From the NCBI GenBank assembly GCA_963805295.1, contig CAWDTW010000041.1:1-64000 (forward strand): 64,000 nucleotides of DNA, written 5' to 3'. A model generated the notes under the pieces. It saw only the letters and a program-made list of their open reading frames with translations. It was not told the origin of the DNA and made no database searches. Of this stretch, positions 18,627 through 28,637 are shown piece after piece (position 1 is the stretch's first letter; every line of letters begins with the position of its first letter). Both the position numbers and the translations under genes were made by a program. Source of the stretch: Roseiarcus sp963805295 (GTDB lineage Bacteria > Pseudomonadota > Alphaproteobacteria > Rhizobiales > Beijerinckiaceae).

Positions 18627-19854
18627 GCTGCCGACTGCCTTTCCCCGGCGCGAGCCCGAGCCGTCGCAGCGCGAACGGCGCGGTCAGGCCCTGGACGATG
18701 ACCGAGAAGGCCACGACCGCGAAGGCGACGATGAGGATGTCCTCCCGCTGGATGAGATCGGCCGGCAGCGACAGCGCGAGCGCGAGCGCGAGCGCGCCGC
18801 GTAAGCCCCCCCACCACAGGAGGTGCTGCTCGTTGATCGGCACGGCCCAGCGCGACCGCGAGAACGCGAGGCAGATCGGATAGACGGCGACTGCCCGGCC
18901 GACGAGCGCGAGCAGGATGGCGAGCGCCAGCGCCCGCCAGCCCTCGCGGGCGAAATCGATGGTCGCCATCGCCGAGCCGATCAGCAGGAACACCAGGGAG
19001 TTGGCGAGAAAGGCGGCGAATTCCCAGAATTCGAGCACGAACGTGCGCCCGTGCGCGGTGAGCGCCAGGCCGAAGCCCTCCTTCGGTCCGAGCACGCCGA
19101 GATTGCCCATGACGATGCCCGCGGCGACGGTCGCGAGCACGCCGGAAGCGTGAAAGCGCTCGGCGATGAGGAATGAGCCGAAGGCGGCGATCGCGGTCAG
19201 GGCCGTCTCGACCAGATGATCGTCCGAGGTTCCCGCGATGACGACTGCCGCGAGGCCGACGAGGAGCCCGACGAGCAGGCCGCCGCCCGCGATCGCGACA
19301 AAGGCCTTGACCGCTTCGAACGGCCCGCCCGCGGTCGTCGGATCATGCGCGGCCCAGGCGAGGATGAGGGTGAAGATCACCGCCGCCGCGCCGTCGTTGA
19401 TCAGGCTTTCGGCCTCGATGAGAAGCCTCAGCCGGCCGGTCACCCCCGATTCCCGCAAGAGCGCGGTCACGGCGATCGGGTCAGTGGCGGAGATCAGCGC
19501 GCCGAACACGAGCGCAGCCTCGACCGACCAGCCAAGCCAATAGACGAGCCCGCCCGCCACCACCGCCGCGCAGAGGCCGACGCCGAGGGTCGACAGCGCG
19601 ACGACGGGGACGAGATCGCGCTTGAGCTCGCTCCAGTGGAGATTCAGCGCGGCCTCGAACAGCAGCGGCGGCAGCACGACGTCGAAGATGAGGTCGTGCG
19701 TCAGCGCGAGTCCGGCGTTGACCCGGAACAGCGCCAGCGCCGCGCCTGCGAGCACAAGCCCCACCGTATAGGGCAGCCGCAGCCGGCGCGCCGCGAGCGC
19801 GACGAGGATGGCGAGGCCGAGCAGGCCGAGGGCGCGAAAGAGCAGGACGTCCAT
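18622..19854 (-). CDS. CPA1-type sodium/proton antiporter
   Basis: 410 residues, about twelve membrane helices. The core motifs are FEAALNLHW, FGALISATDPIAVTALLRESG and LIEAESLINDGAAAVIF; the ND pair and the ATDP motif are the ion-binding residues of NhaP/NHE-type exchangers. It should exchange Na+ or K+ for H+ across the inner membrane. No regulatory C-terminal domain is present, and the protein ends soon after the last helix (LGLAPGKGSRQL). It stands alone with 47 bp to the M23 peptidase gene upstream, possibly co-transcribed. Confidence 0.9.
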   Translation of the reverse strand: MDVLLFRALGLLGLAILVALAARRLRLPYTVGLVLAGAALALFRVNAGLALTHDLIFDVVLPPLLFEAALNLHWSELKRDLVPVVALSTLGVGLCAAVVAGGLVYWLGWSVEAALVFGALISATDPIAVTALLRESGVTGRLRLLIEAESLINDGAAAVIFTLILAWAAHDPTTAGGPFEAVKAFVAIAGGGLLVGLLVGLAAVVIAGTSDDHLVETALTAIAAFGSFLIAERFHASGVLATVAAGIVMGNLGVLGPKEGFGLALTAHGRTFVLEFWEFAAFLANSLVFLLIGSAMATIDFAREGWRALALAILLALVGRAVAVYPICLAFSRSRWAVPINEQHLLWWGGLRGALALALALSLPADLIQREDILIVAFAVVAFSVIVQGLTAPFALRRLGLAPGKGSRQL

Positions 19855-19901
19855 GCCGCGCGTGTTTAGCGGCGCTCGCGCGAAAGGGGAACCGGGAAGC
19901 G

Positions 19902-21242
19902 CTATTCAGCCTCGCTCAGGCCCAGCCCCGCGCGCATGAATCGCTCCGGGTCGACCGGCTCGCCGTCGACGCGGACTTCGTAATGCAGATGCGGGCCGGT
20001 CGAGCGGCCGCTCGAGCCGAGGCGGCCGAGAACATCGCCTTGCGCGACCTCCTGGCCCTCCTCGACCAGAATTTCCGACATGTGGGCGTAGCGGGTCGCG
20101 AGGCCATTGCCGTGGTCGATCTCGACCATGTCTCCGTAGCCGCCCATCGGCCCTGCGTGGACGACGCGGCCAGCGCCGGTCGCCCGAATTTCCGCGCCGT
20201 ACGGCTGCAGGAGATCGACCCCGGTATGAAGCGCCAGCCGGCCGAGGAAGGGGTCGGCGCGATAGCCGAAGGGCGAGGTGACGCTCGCTTCGCCCGAGAG
20301 CGGCATGCGCAGGGGCACGAACGGCATCAGCGCCTTCAGCCTCTCGGCGAACGAAACGTCGCGCGCGACATGCGCGGCCGCCCGGTCGAACGCGGGCGCG
20401 TTCGGGTCGGCGTCGACGGGGATGAAGGGGCCGCCCGCGTTCGCCAGCGGCTTCGGCTCGACGAGCTTCACCGGATCGAGGCCCGTCTCGGCGAGGACCG
20501 CGGCGTTGCCCTCCGAGGCCCGCGAGGCCCAGCGGTCGATGGCGGCGAGCGCCGTCATCAGGCCGCCTTCCAGACGGTCGAGCGAACGGCCGACAAGGTC
20601 GAGACGGGCAGGCGGGTCGAGATCGGGATTCGCCGCGGCCGCCGCGAGGCCTGGCGCGAACCCCGGGTCGGCGAGCGTCTCGTCGAGCGGAGGGGCCCTG
20701 GCCGCCCTGGGGGCCGCGCCCGAGCCGGCCGGCGCGTAGGCGCGCGCCGCGCCGCCGTCGACGGGGCCCGACGGCGATTGTCCGGGACGCGATCTCGGGC
20801 CGAGGGTTTCGATCGCGCCGAGGGCGTCAGACCCCAGCCTGGCGGCCGTGGGCGGGGCGGGGGACGAGGGCGCGCGCGCGGCCTCGGCGGCGAGCTCGGC
20901 GACGATCGCCCCGCGCCGTTCAAGGCGGTTCTGGCGCGCTGCGAGATCGCGCATCCGGTCTTCGAGCGCGTCCTGATCGGTCACCCGACGGCTCGCCGCT
21001 CCGTCCAGCCGATCCTCGCGGGCGGTTTCCCTCGCGGCGGTCGCGGCGGTCAGGCGGTCATGGAAGGCGAGATCGGCGGCGCCTGCGAGGCCGAAGGCGA
21101 GCGACAGCGGCGTCAGCGCGACCAACGCCCACAGGACGGCCGGTCTCAGCGTCGCGGTCCGGATCGAGTCGCCGCGCGAAACCGAAAGGAAATAGTGGCT
21201 GGTCGGCAGCCCCGGACCGCGGCGGCGTTCTCGCAAGGACAT
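19902..21242 (-). CDS. M23-family metallopeptidase (LysM-less, coiled-coil)
   Basis: 446 residues. A membrane anchor (about 32-58, LRPAVLWALVALTPLSLAFGLA) is followed by a charged coiled-coil-like stretch (about 70-125), an alanine/proline-rich linker and a C-terminal peptidase domain. The zinc ligands are in HTGVDLLQPYG and HLHYEVRVDG, with the YGDMVEIDHGNGLATRYAHMS core between. Such periplasmic enzymes cut peptidoglycan cross-links during growth or division. All LytM metal ligands look present, so it is probably active rather than an EnvC-like activator. The coding frame overlaps no neighbour and starts at the ATG of MSLRERRRG. Confidence 0.88.
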   Translation of the reverse strand: MSLRERRRGPGLPTSHYFLSVSRGDSIRTATLRPAVLWALVALTPLSLAFGLAGAADLAFHDRLTAATAARETAREDRLDGAASRRVTDQDALEDRMRDLAARQNRLERRGAIVAELAAEAARAPSSPAPPTAARLGSDALGAIETLGPRSRPGQSPSGPVDGGAARAYAPAGSGAAPRAARAPPLDETLADPGFAPGLAAAAANPDLDPPARLDLVGRSLDRLEGGLMTALAAIDRWASRASEGNAAVLAETGLDPVKLVEPKPLANAGGPFIPVDADPNAPAFDRAAAHVARDVSFAERLKALMPFVPLRMPLSGEASVTSPFGYRADPFLGRLALHTGVDLLQPYGAEIRATGAGRVVHAGPMGGYGDMVEIDHGNGLATRYAHMSEILVEEGQEVAQGDVLGRLGSSGRSTGPHLHYEVRVDGEPVDPERFMRAGLGLSEAE

Positions 21243-21390
21243 CGATCGGCGCTCCGTCCCCCGAGATCCGGGCGACTGCGGCGGAAATGAAAACGATTTA
21301 GGTTAACCGATTGCAAATACGCCGATCATGCGCAGTCTGCATACGGAAGACCGCCATCGGGCGGCCTTTCCGCGTTGGCGCGAGGCGTCT

Positions 21391-21861
21391 TCAAAGCGTC
21401 GTCGCGGCGGCCAAGACCTCCTCGGCGTGCCCAGGCACCTTCACCTTGCGCCAGACCCTCGCGATCCGGCCCTTGCGGTCGATCAGAAAGGTCGAGCGTT
21501 CGACGCCGAAATATTTGCGCCCGTACATGCTCTTTTCCTTCCACACGCCGTAAGCCTCGATCGCCGATCGTTCGGGGTCGGCGGCCAGCGCGACGGCGAG
21601 GTCGTGCTTCTTCTTGAACCTGTCGTGGCTCGCGGAGCTGTCGGGCGAGACGCCGACGACGACGGCGCCGGCGGCGTCGAATTTGGCCTTGAGGGCGCTG
21701 AAGGCGATCGCTTCGGCGGTGCAGCCCGAGGTGTCGTCCTTCGGATAGAAATAGAGGACGACCGTCTTGCCCTTGAAGTCGGCGAGGCGCGCGTGGCCGG
21801 CGCCGTCGGTCGGCAGCGCGAAATCCGGGGCGGGATCGCCGGCGTCGAGTTCCTTGGCCAT
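21391..21861 (-). CDS. bcp: Thioredoxin-dependent peroxiredoxin, Bcp/PrxQ type
   Basis: 156 residues from ATG 21861 (MAKELDAGDPAPDF). KGKTVVLYFYPKDDTSGCTAEA holds the peroxidatic Cys. Most Bcp proteins have TPGCTTEAC; here Pro is Ser and the second Cys five residues on is Ile, so the enzyme lacks the usual resolving Cys and should act as a one-Cys peroxiredoxin or be resolved in trans. It reduces hydrogen and organic peroxides in the cytoplasm. The gene is divergent from the AsmA-like gene, with 245 bp between starts. Confidence 0.9.
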   Translation of the reverse strand: MAKELDAGDPAPDFALPTDGAGHARLADFKGKTVVLYFYPKDDTSGCTAEAIAFSALKAKFDAAGAVVVGVSPDSSASHDRFKKKHDLAVALAADPERSAIEAYGVWKEKSMYGRKYFGVERSTFLIDRKGRIARVWRKVKVPGHAEEVLAAATTL

Positions 21862-22106
21862 GTCGCCCTCGTTTTGTCTCATTGTCGTTTCAATGCGCGT
21901 GCAGGAACCCGCCGCGCCGTTGCGTCAAGTGTGACCCGCGGCGCGGCCCGTTTCAAGCGGCGAGGGGCGTGGGTTGGGAACGGCGACGCGTTCGACGCTA
22001 TCGAATCAACGAACAAGGCGTGTCATGCCGCTTTGAGCCAACGGAGGATGGTCCCGGATTGGTCGGTTGGCTTGCGGTCGGAACGCGCGGACGCGCGCAC
22101 GCCGCC

Positions 22107-25100
22107 ATGCGGCGGATGGCGGAGAGCGCCGCGGGGCCGCGGCTTCCGTCGCCGGGACGACGCGCCGGCGCCCGAAGAATCGCGCACGTTCTCATCCATG
22201 TCGCCGAAGCCGCCGTCCTGCTCGCGGTTGTCGGCGCGCTGGCGTTCGCCGTGCGCCTCGCCAACAGGCCGATCTATCTCCAGTTTCTGCATGACAGGAT
22301 CGCCTCGAGTTTGCAGCAACGGGCCGGCGAGCGGTACGCGATCGACCTCGGCCCGACCTTTCTCATGCACGATTCCTGGGGGGTCGGCCTCGGGTTCCGC
22401 CGTCTCACTGTGCGCGACGCCGCCGGGCGCACGGTCCTCTCCGCGCCGGCCGGCAAGATCGGGCTCGATCCGTTCTCCCTGCTCGTCGCGCAGGTGAAGG
22501 CTCGGCGCGTGGAGCTCGACGGTCTCAACCTGCGCCTCAGGGTCGCGGCGGACGGCGCCTTGTCGATCGCCGTCTCGGGCGACGACAGCGCCGCGCCGAT
22601 CGCGCTGCCGAGCGGTGCCTCGGGCCTCGAAAGCCCGAACCTCGCCGCCCTCGTGCGCGCCGGCGCGGAGGCCATGGCGGGCGCCGGCCAGGCGATCGAC
22701 CGGCTGACGCTCGCTGAAGGCCGTTTCGAGATCGACAACGAGGCGACTCGGCGCTCGGTGACCTACAAGGATTTCAACCTCGTTTTCGATCATTCCGGCG
22801 ACGAGGCGAGGGCCCGGATTTCGGCCGTCGGACCCTCCGGGCCGTGGACGATGGAGGCGCAAGCGAGCGCCGGCGACACGCCGACGCTGGCGGTCGAGGC
22901 GCACGACGTGAGCCTCGCGGACCTCGAGACCTTCGACAAGAAGCCGCCGCCCTTGTCCGCCGAAGGGCCGATCGCCTTGAGGTTCGGCGCGCGTCTGGCC
23001 TCGGACAAGACGATCCAGAGCTTGACCGGGCGCTTCACGATGGGCGCTGGCGAAGTGCGGCTCAACAGCCCCGACGCGCTCCCGTTCCTGGTCGACGAGG
23101 CGTCGGGGAGGGTCGGCTGGGAGGACGCCGCGAAAAGGCTCCGCATCGACGATCTCATGATTTTCGCTGGCGAGACGCACGTCGCCGCGCGCGGCTGGGT
23201 GACGCCGCCGACCGAGAGCGCCGGCGCCTGGACCGGCCGCCTCGAATTCGAAGGACGCGCGGTTCGGACCGGAGCGCCCGGGCGAGAAGTCGGTTGCGCT
23301 GAGCTCCATGGTCGCCGATTTTCGTTTTCTGCCGGTCGAATCGCGCTTCATCGTCGACGACTTCGCCGCGAAAGGCCCGACTTTCGGCGGCAGCCTCAAG
23401 GCGGAGATCGCGCCGGACGGCCCCGGCGTGTCGCTGAAGCTCGATATCAAGATCGATCCCAGCGTCACCCAGGACGTGATGCGCCTTTGGCCGCAGTTCA
23501 TCAATCCCGACGTTCGCGACTGGTGTTCGCACAACCTTCACGGCGGGCAGATCGAGGGAACGATGGCGGCGAACTGGTCGGCCGCCGATCTCGACGCGAT
23601 GGACCACAAGCGCGCGGTTTCGCGCGACAGCGTTCACGGGACGTTCTCGACCCACGCTGTCGGGGTCGATTTGCTGCCCGGCCTGCCGATGATGGCGACC
23701 GGCGCGGGGTCGGGGACGTTCACCGGACGCGATTTCACCGTCGCCGGCGATCGCGCGACCATGACTCTCACGCCGACGCGCCGCATTGAGGCCGACAGTC
23801 TCGTCTTCGCCGTGCCCGACACCGCGCCGCGGGCGATCGTCGACGCTCAGGCGCGCGCCCACCTGAGCGGAACCGCCGACGCGCTCGCGGATCTGCTCGG
23901 CCGCGAGCCGCTGCGCAAGCAAGCCGGCCTGCAGATCGATCCGGCGACGATCAAGGGACAGGCGGCGGGCGATCTCGCCCTCGACCTCAGGCTCGGCAAG
24001 ACCGCCAAGCCCGACGACACCCAGTTCCACGCCGTGGGCGCGCTGACCAACTTGACGCTCGAGAAGTTCATCGGCGAGGAGAAGCTCGACCAGGCGAATT
24101 TCACCTTCGAGGCTGATCGCGACACGATGATAATGAGCGGCGACGGCCAGCTTTTCGGGGCGGCGGCCCACATCGACGCCGGCCGCGCGCCGGGCGAGGA
24201 AGGATCGGCGACCCTGGCCCTGACATTCGACCAGGCCGCGCGGGCCAAGCGAGGCCTCAACCTCGGCTGGCTGACAGGCCCGCTGCCGATCAAGCTCAAG
24301 GCGCCGCTCAGCCGTGCGAGCGCCGACGTCGAAATCGATCTCACTCAGGCCGGAATCGACAATCCCGTTCCCGGCGTCGTCAAGGCCGCCGGCAGGCCCG
24401 GCAAGGCGACGTTCGAGGTCAAGTCCGCGCCCGACGGCGCGACGCTGAGCAACGTCGCGGTCGATTTCGGAACCGCCCTCGTGCGCGGCTCGGCCGACGT
24501 CGGCGTCGACGGCGCCGTTCTGGCCGCCAAGATCACGCAAGCGCGCATTTCGGCCGGCGACGACTTTCGGGTCGACGTGGTCAACAGCGCCAATGTCGTC
24601 AAGGCGACCGTGCGCGGCGCGGCCCTCGACGCGCGGCCCTTCATCAAGTCGCTGACCGAGCAGGGCTCGCCGTCGCAGGCGGGCGGGAAGGATTTCGACA
24701 TCGACATGAAGATCGCGGCCGTGACCGGCGCGTACAAACAGTCGATCTCCGGCTTCGAGTTCAACCTTTCGCGGCGCGGCGGGGAAGACCGTCTCACCGT
24801 ATTGCGCGGGCGTTTGGGGCAGGGGAACGTGAGCGCGAGCCTCGGGGCCGGCGGCGATCTTCACCTCACCTCGACCGACGCGGGCGCCCTGGCCAAATTC
24901 GCCGACCTCTACCCCCGAATGGAGGGCGGCAATCTCGACCTCACGCTGAGCACCGCCGGCAACTCGAGCGCGGGTTCGGCGACCGTGACGAGCTTCGCCC
25001 TGCGCGACGAGCCGGCGTTCCGGAAGCTCGTGGCGGCGGCCCCGGCGCACGCGCCCGGCGCGGCGGTCGATCCGAGCCTGGCGCGCTTCGAGAAGATGAC

Positions 25101-25491
25101 GATCGCCTTCACGCGATCGCCGGGCGCGATCGAGATCAAGGACGCCGTCATCTATAATCCCAACATGGGGCTCACCACGGCGGGAACCATCGATTTCGCT
25201 CGCGGCGACATCGACGTCAGCGGGACATTCGTGCCGGCCTATTCGGTCAACAATATCCTGACCAAGATTCCGCTCGTCGGCGTGCTGCTCGGGGGCGGGC
25301 AGAACGAAGGCGTCTTTGGCGTCACCTACCGCGTGGAGGGGGCCCTGGCCGAGCCGAAACTGACGATCAATCCCCTCTCTGCCATCGCGCCCGGCATCTT
25401 GCGCAAGATCCTCGGCGTGGTGGACGGGACGGGCGCGCGCGGCGCGATCACGCCGGGCGAAGCGGGGGTCGCTCCGCCGATTCGGCGGTGA
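22107..25491 (+). CDS. AsmA-like/DUF3971 envelope protein (frameshifted)
   Basis: Two frames join into about 1125 residues. The first, from ATG 22107 (MRRMAESAAG), has a single N-terminal membrane helix (VLLAVVGALAFAVRLANRP) and runs to LEFEGRAV; the second continues RFGPERPGEKSVALSSMV… to the TGA at 25491. The shift is near 23265. The body is a long series of beta-rich repeats, and the C-terminus (SVNNILTKIPLVGVLLGGGQNEGVFGVTYRVEGALAEPKLTINPLSAIAPGILRKI) is the AsmA_2 hallmark. Proteins of this family (YhdP, TamB relatives) form hydrophobic grooves that carry phospholipid from inner to outer membrane. The start could lie further upstream in the same frame. Confidence 0.82.
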
Positions 25492-25618
25492 CGCTCGACA
25501 AGCGCAGAATTGCGTCAACGGCGCGACGGGGCGACTACGTATTATCCCGCATTGAACGGCGCCGACGCATTTGACAGACGTTGCCTGCCGACAGGCGCTC
25601 CGACAGAGAAGGTCTTCC

Positions 25619-25985
25619 ATGATTCACGACAGCAGAGAACTGAAAGAGATCGCTTCGAGGCCGCCGGCGATCGGCAATTCTTCCGCGACCGCTGCGATCG
25701 TCGCCTTCTACGACATCGGCGTCGAGTTCCGTCGTTCTCTCCAAGAAACTGTTCGACAATACGCAGAAGATGCTTTTCAGCGCCGCAACCCACAAGGACG
25801 CCAAGGACGTCGGCCGAACGATGTCGGCTTTCGTCAACTCGTCCTATCGGGACGTTGCCGGCAACGCGGAAGCGGTTTTGGAAATCTGGCGGCGATATTT
25901 CCGCGACGCTCTCGGGCCGGACGGGAAACGCGCTCTGCCGGAGCCGGAGCGGACCCCGGCCGAGGTCATGCCGGTCAAAGGCTGA
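25619..25985 (+). CDS. Small phasin-like or hypothetical protein (frameshift suspected)
   Basis: ATG at 25619 follows a purine-rich GAGAAGG. The first part (MIHDSRELKEIASRPPAIGN) reads in one frame; from about 25720 the better protein-like sequence lies in another: VVLSKKLFDNTQKMLFSAATHKDAK, VGRTMSAFVNSSYRDVAGNAEAV, then a proline-rich tail to the stop at 25985. The second half is amphipathic and helical in pattern, like phasins and phasin-like granule proteins, but I do not recognise a defined family. Length about 120 residues if joined. Confidence 0.4.
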
Positions 25986-26288
25986 TCGCGGGACGCCGAG
26001 GGCTGCTCTCGGCGACAGGAGAAGGGCGCTAGCCCCCCGACCGCTGATGGACGTGGCTGGGAATATCCAAAACTGCGGCGGGCGCGGCGCGGACGCTATC
26101 GTCATCACCGACGCCTTGCGGCTTAGCGCGTCGATCGAGGCGGCGAGCAGCGGCCGATGAAGCGCCTCGATCGGCGTCAACAGGCGATCACTCCATTGAG
26201 CGTCGCCCGCACGTTCGGACGCTTGGCGCCGCGCAGGCTTCCGATGGCCGGGCTGACGAACAAGTCAGCGTGCGCAAGCTCAGGTCTT
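25986..26288. other. Intergenic, no gene supported
   Basis: Three hundred bases between the small protein and the 3' end of the convergent TPR-sulfotransferase gene. The frames are shadow-like. A GC-rich stretch at 26070-26160 has no clear hairpin. Confidence 0.4.
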
Positions 26289-28544
26289 TCAAGCGCTTGC
26301 GGCTGGATTTCGATGCGCTTCATCAACGGCGCGTCGAGCGCCAGCAGGTCTTGCGCCCGACTTGGCGGATTCCGGTCCTTGAGCACGGGCGCGGCAAAGG
26401 CTTGGTTCCGCCATGAGCGGACCTGCGGCCTCATTGTATCGAAAGAATCTTTGAGGAGGGCGAAGGCCCAGGGTCTCGAACAATGGCCCCAGTTGCGCCG
26501 CGTGCCTGCGCCAGCGACCGACCGAGCCCCGATAGATCGGCTCGCGGACTTGGTTCACGCTCGCGGTGCGCACCGGGCGCGCCGTCTCGTGGAAGCGGAG
26601 GCAAGCCTCGTCCCACGGCAGGCCGAGGAAATCGAGCATCCGCCGAGTCTGCGCCTCGATGTCCTCGACCACCGCCTCGTAGTCGACCTCAAGGAAATGC
26701 GATGCCGGCAGAATCGCGCGCCAGTGCGCAATCAGCGCTTGATAGGCGCGGTGAAAGCGGCCCAATTCCCTTTGGTCGTAGGCGAAGGCTTGCTCGCCTG
26801 CGAAGAGCTTGGTGTAGCAGGACAGGCACGTGTCCATCGGATCCCGGCGGCAATGGATAATGCGCGCGTCCGGCAGGACGAGCCGAATCAAGCCGCAGAG
26901 CGAGAAGTTCGACGGCATCTTGTCGATCACATGGCGCCGACCGGCCGACATCGGCGCAACGTCGGCGAGATAAGCTTCGCCCAGCGCCTTCATTTGCGCG
27001 GCGGATAGGTCTGGCGCGTAGGCAGGAAAGTCACCGAGCCCGTCAACCAGCGTTCGCAGGCGCCGCAGCTCGCCTGCCCCATGGACCATCGGGTGCGAGG
27101 CCAGGATCTGCTCAACGAGCGTCGTACCCGAGCGGGGCATGCCGACCACAAAGATCGGCAGGCTCGAGCGTGCGCCCTGCTCCGCCTTCGCCTCGAGAAG
27201 CGAGGAGGAGAAGGCCTCGGCTATGCTCGCCATCCAGCGCTCGTTGGCGTCCGGGTCGTGGGCGAAGGTCGAGCGCTTCAGCCGGTTGGCTTCGTTGTAG
27301 TGGCGAAACGCCTCCTCCGAGTCGCCAGTGTCGAGCAACGCCTTGCCGAGGCCGAAGTGGAGCGTCGTCCGATCGGCGACGGATATCCCCTCGCGCGCAA
27401 GCAGCGCCTGCATCCGGACGATCAGCGGATCGTCGGGCGCAAAGCGCCTCAGATCCGTCTGGCTCAACAGAATCCCTGCCGAATTGGGGAAGGCTTTCGC
27501 CGCGTCCTCCAGCGCAGTTAGCGCCTCGGCCTTACGGCCGAACTCCATGAAGAGCAGGCCCCGGTTCGCGACCGCGTCCTGCTGTGCGGGTCCCGGGAGG
27601 GCGGCAGCGCGGTCGTAGGCCGCCAGCGCCGGCTCGAACCTGCCCATCGCCTGAAGCACCTGGCCGATGGCGTTGTGCGGCTCGGGGCTTGCCGGCGCCT
27701 GGAGGGCTGCACGGTTCGCCGCATCCAGCGCCTCATCCAGGCGGTCGAGCTCCTTCAGCGCAAACGCTCGCGCCGCGAGGGCGCGAGGATGGGAAGGCGC
27801 GAAAGCCAGCAAAGCATCGAGCGTGCGCAAAGCCTCACCGTGTCGATGGCGCGCGGTCGCAACGGCGGCGAGATTGATATAGGCGTCGGTGAGGCGAGGA
27901 CTGAGTTCGATCGCCCGTCGCGCCATTGCCTCGGCGCGGCCGTATTCGCCCTGGTCGAGGAGCAGATTGGCGAGGTTGCTATAGACCTCTGCGTAGTTGG
28001 GGTTGATGGCGAGCGCTGCGTTCCAGCGCCTCTCCGCCTCCGCCGCCAGGCCCAGCCGCCTGAAGGTGTTTGCGAGGTTATTGAGCGTCTCGGGATTGTT
28101 TGACTCGAGCGCGAGCGCCCGTTCGAGACAGACCCGCGCCTCGTCCAGCTTCAGCTCCTCTTGCAAGATAATGCCGAGGTTGTTCCACGCGCCGCCGAGA
28201 TTTGGATCGAGCGCGAGCGCTCGCCGCGCCGCCTGCTCGCCCTCGGCGAGCATCCTGCCCTGCCGACACATCTCAGCGAAGTCGCTGAAATAGGCGGCCG
28301 GGGCGCGCGGCGACTGGCAGGCCTGACGCAAGTGGGCGATCCCCAGATCGAGATTGCCGAAAGTGTAGGCCATCAATCCCAGGAGATAGCAGGCGTCCGC
28401 TTGACCCGGCCAGACCGCGAGCACTTTTTGGCAGGCCAACTCGGCCCGATCGGCGTCGCCCGCGCGCCATGCGGCGCGAGCGCACTCAATTTCTTTGCCG
28501 ACCTCGATCGGCGGGCTTGAAGGCGGGGGCGGCAGAACGGTCAT
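26289..28544 (-). CDS. TPR-repeat sulfotransferase
   Basis: 751 residues. The first ~400 are tetratricopeptide repeats (ACYLLGLMAYTFGNLDLGIAHLRQA, AWNNLGIILQEELKLDEARVCLERAL, ETLNNLANTFRRLGLAAEAERRWNAAL and others, about nine). A sulfotransferase domain follows: IFVVGMPRSGTTLVEQILASHP is the 5'-phosphosulfate loop for PAPS, and HVIDKMPSNFSLCGLIRLVLPDARIIHCRRDPMDTCLS is the 3'-phosphate-binding region. The C-terminus after about 700 is low complexity. Enzymes of this layout sulfate proteins or glycans; the acceptor is unknown. It is divergent from the PEP-CTERM protein gene with 93 bp between, so both may share a promoter region. No frameshift. Confidence 0.88.
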   Translation of the reverse strand: MTVLPPPPSSPPIEVGKEIECARAAWRAGDADRAELACQKVLAVWPGQADACYLLGLMAYTFGNLDLGIAHLRQACQSPRAPAAYFSDFAEMCRQGRMLAEGEQAARRALALDPNLGGAWNNLGIILQEELKLDEARVCLERALALESNNPETLNNLANTFRRLGLAAEAERRWNAALAINPNYAEVYSNLANLLLDQGEYGRAEAMARRAIELSPRLTDAYINLAAVATARHRHGEALRTLDALLAFAPSHPRALAARAFALKELDRLDEALDAANRAALQAPASPEPHNAIGQVLQAMGRFEPALAAYDRAAALPGPAQQDAVANRGLLFMEFGRKAEALTALEDAAKAFPNSAGILLSQTDLRRFAPDDPLIVRMQALLAREGISVADRTTLHFGLGKALLDTGDSEEAFRHYNEANRLKRSTFAHDPDANERWMASIAEAFSSSLLEAKAEQGARSSLPIFVVGMPRSGTTLVEQILASHPMVHGAGELRRLRTLVDGLGDFPAYAPDLSAAQMKALGEAYLADVAPMSAGRRHVIDKMPSNFSLCGLIRLVLPDARIIHCRRDPMDTCLSCYTKLFAGEQAFAYDQRELGRFHRAYQALIAHWRAILPASHFLEVDYEAVVEDIEAQTRRMLDFLGLPWDEACLRFHETARPVRTASVNQVREPIYRGSVGRWRRHAAQLGPLFETLGLRPPQRFFRYNEAAGPLMAEPSLCRARAQGPESAKSGARPAGARRAVDEAHRNPAASA

Positions 28545-28637
28545 TCACAGTAAGAATTTGTCTTAGAAAAGACACATAATTAAGTATGGTTTGTGTCAAA
28601 AAACGGGGTTTGATGCGAGTTTCAGGGGGAGAACCCC

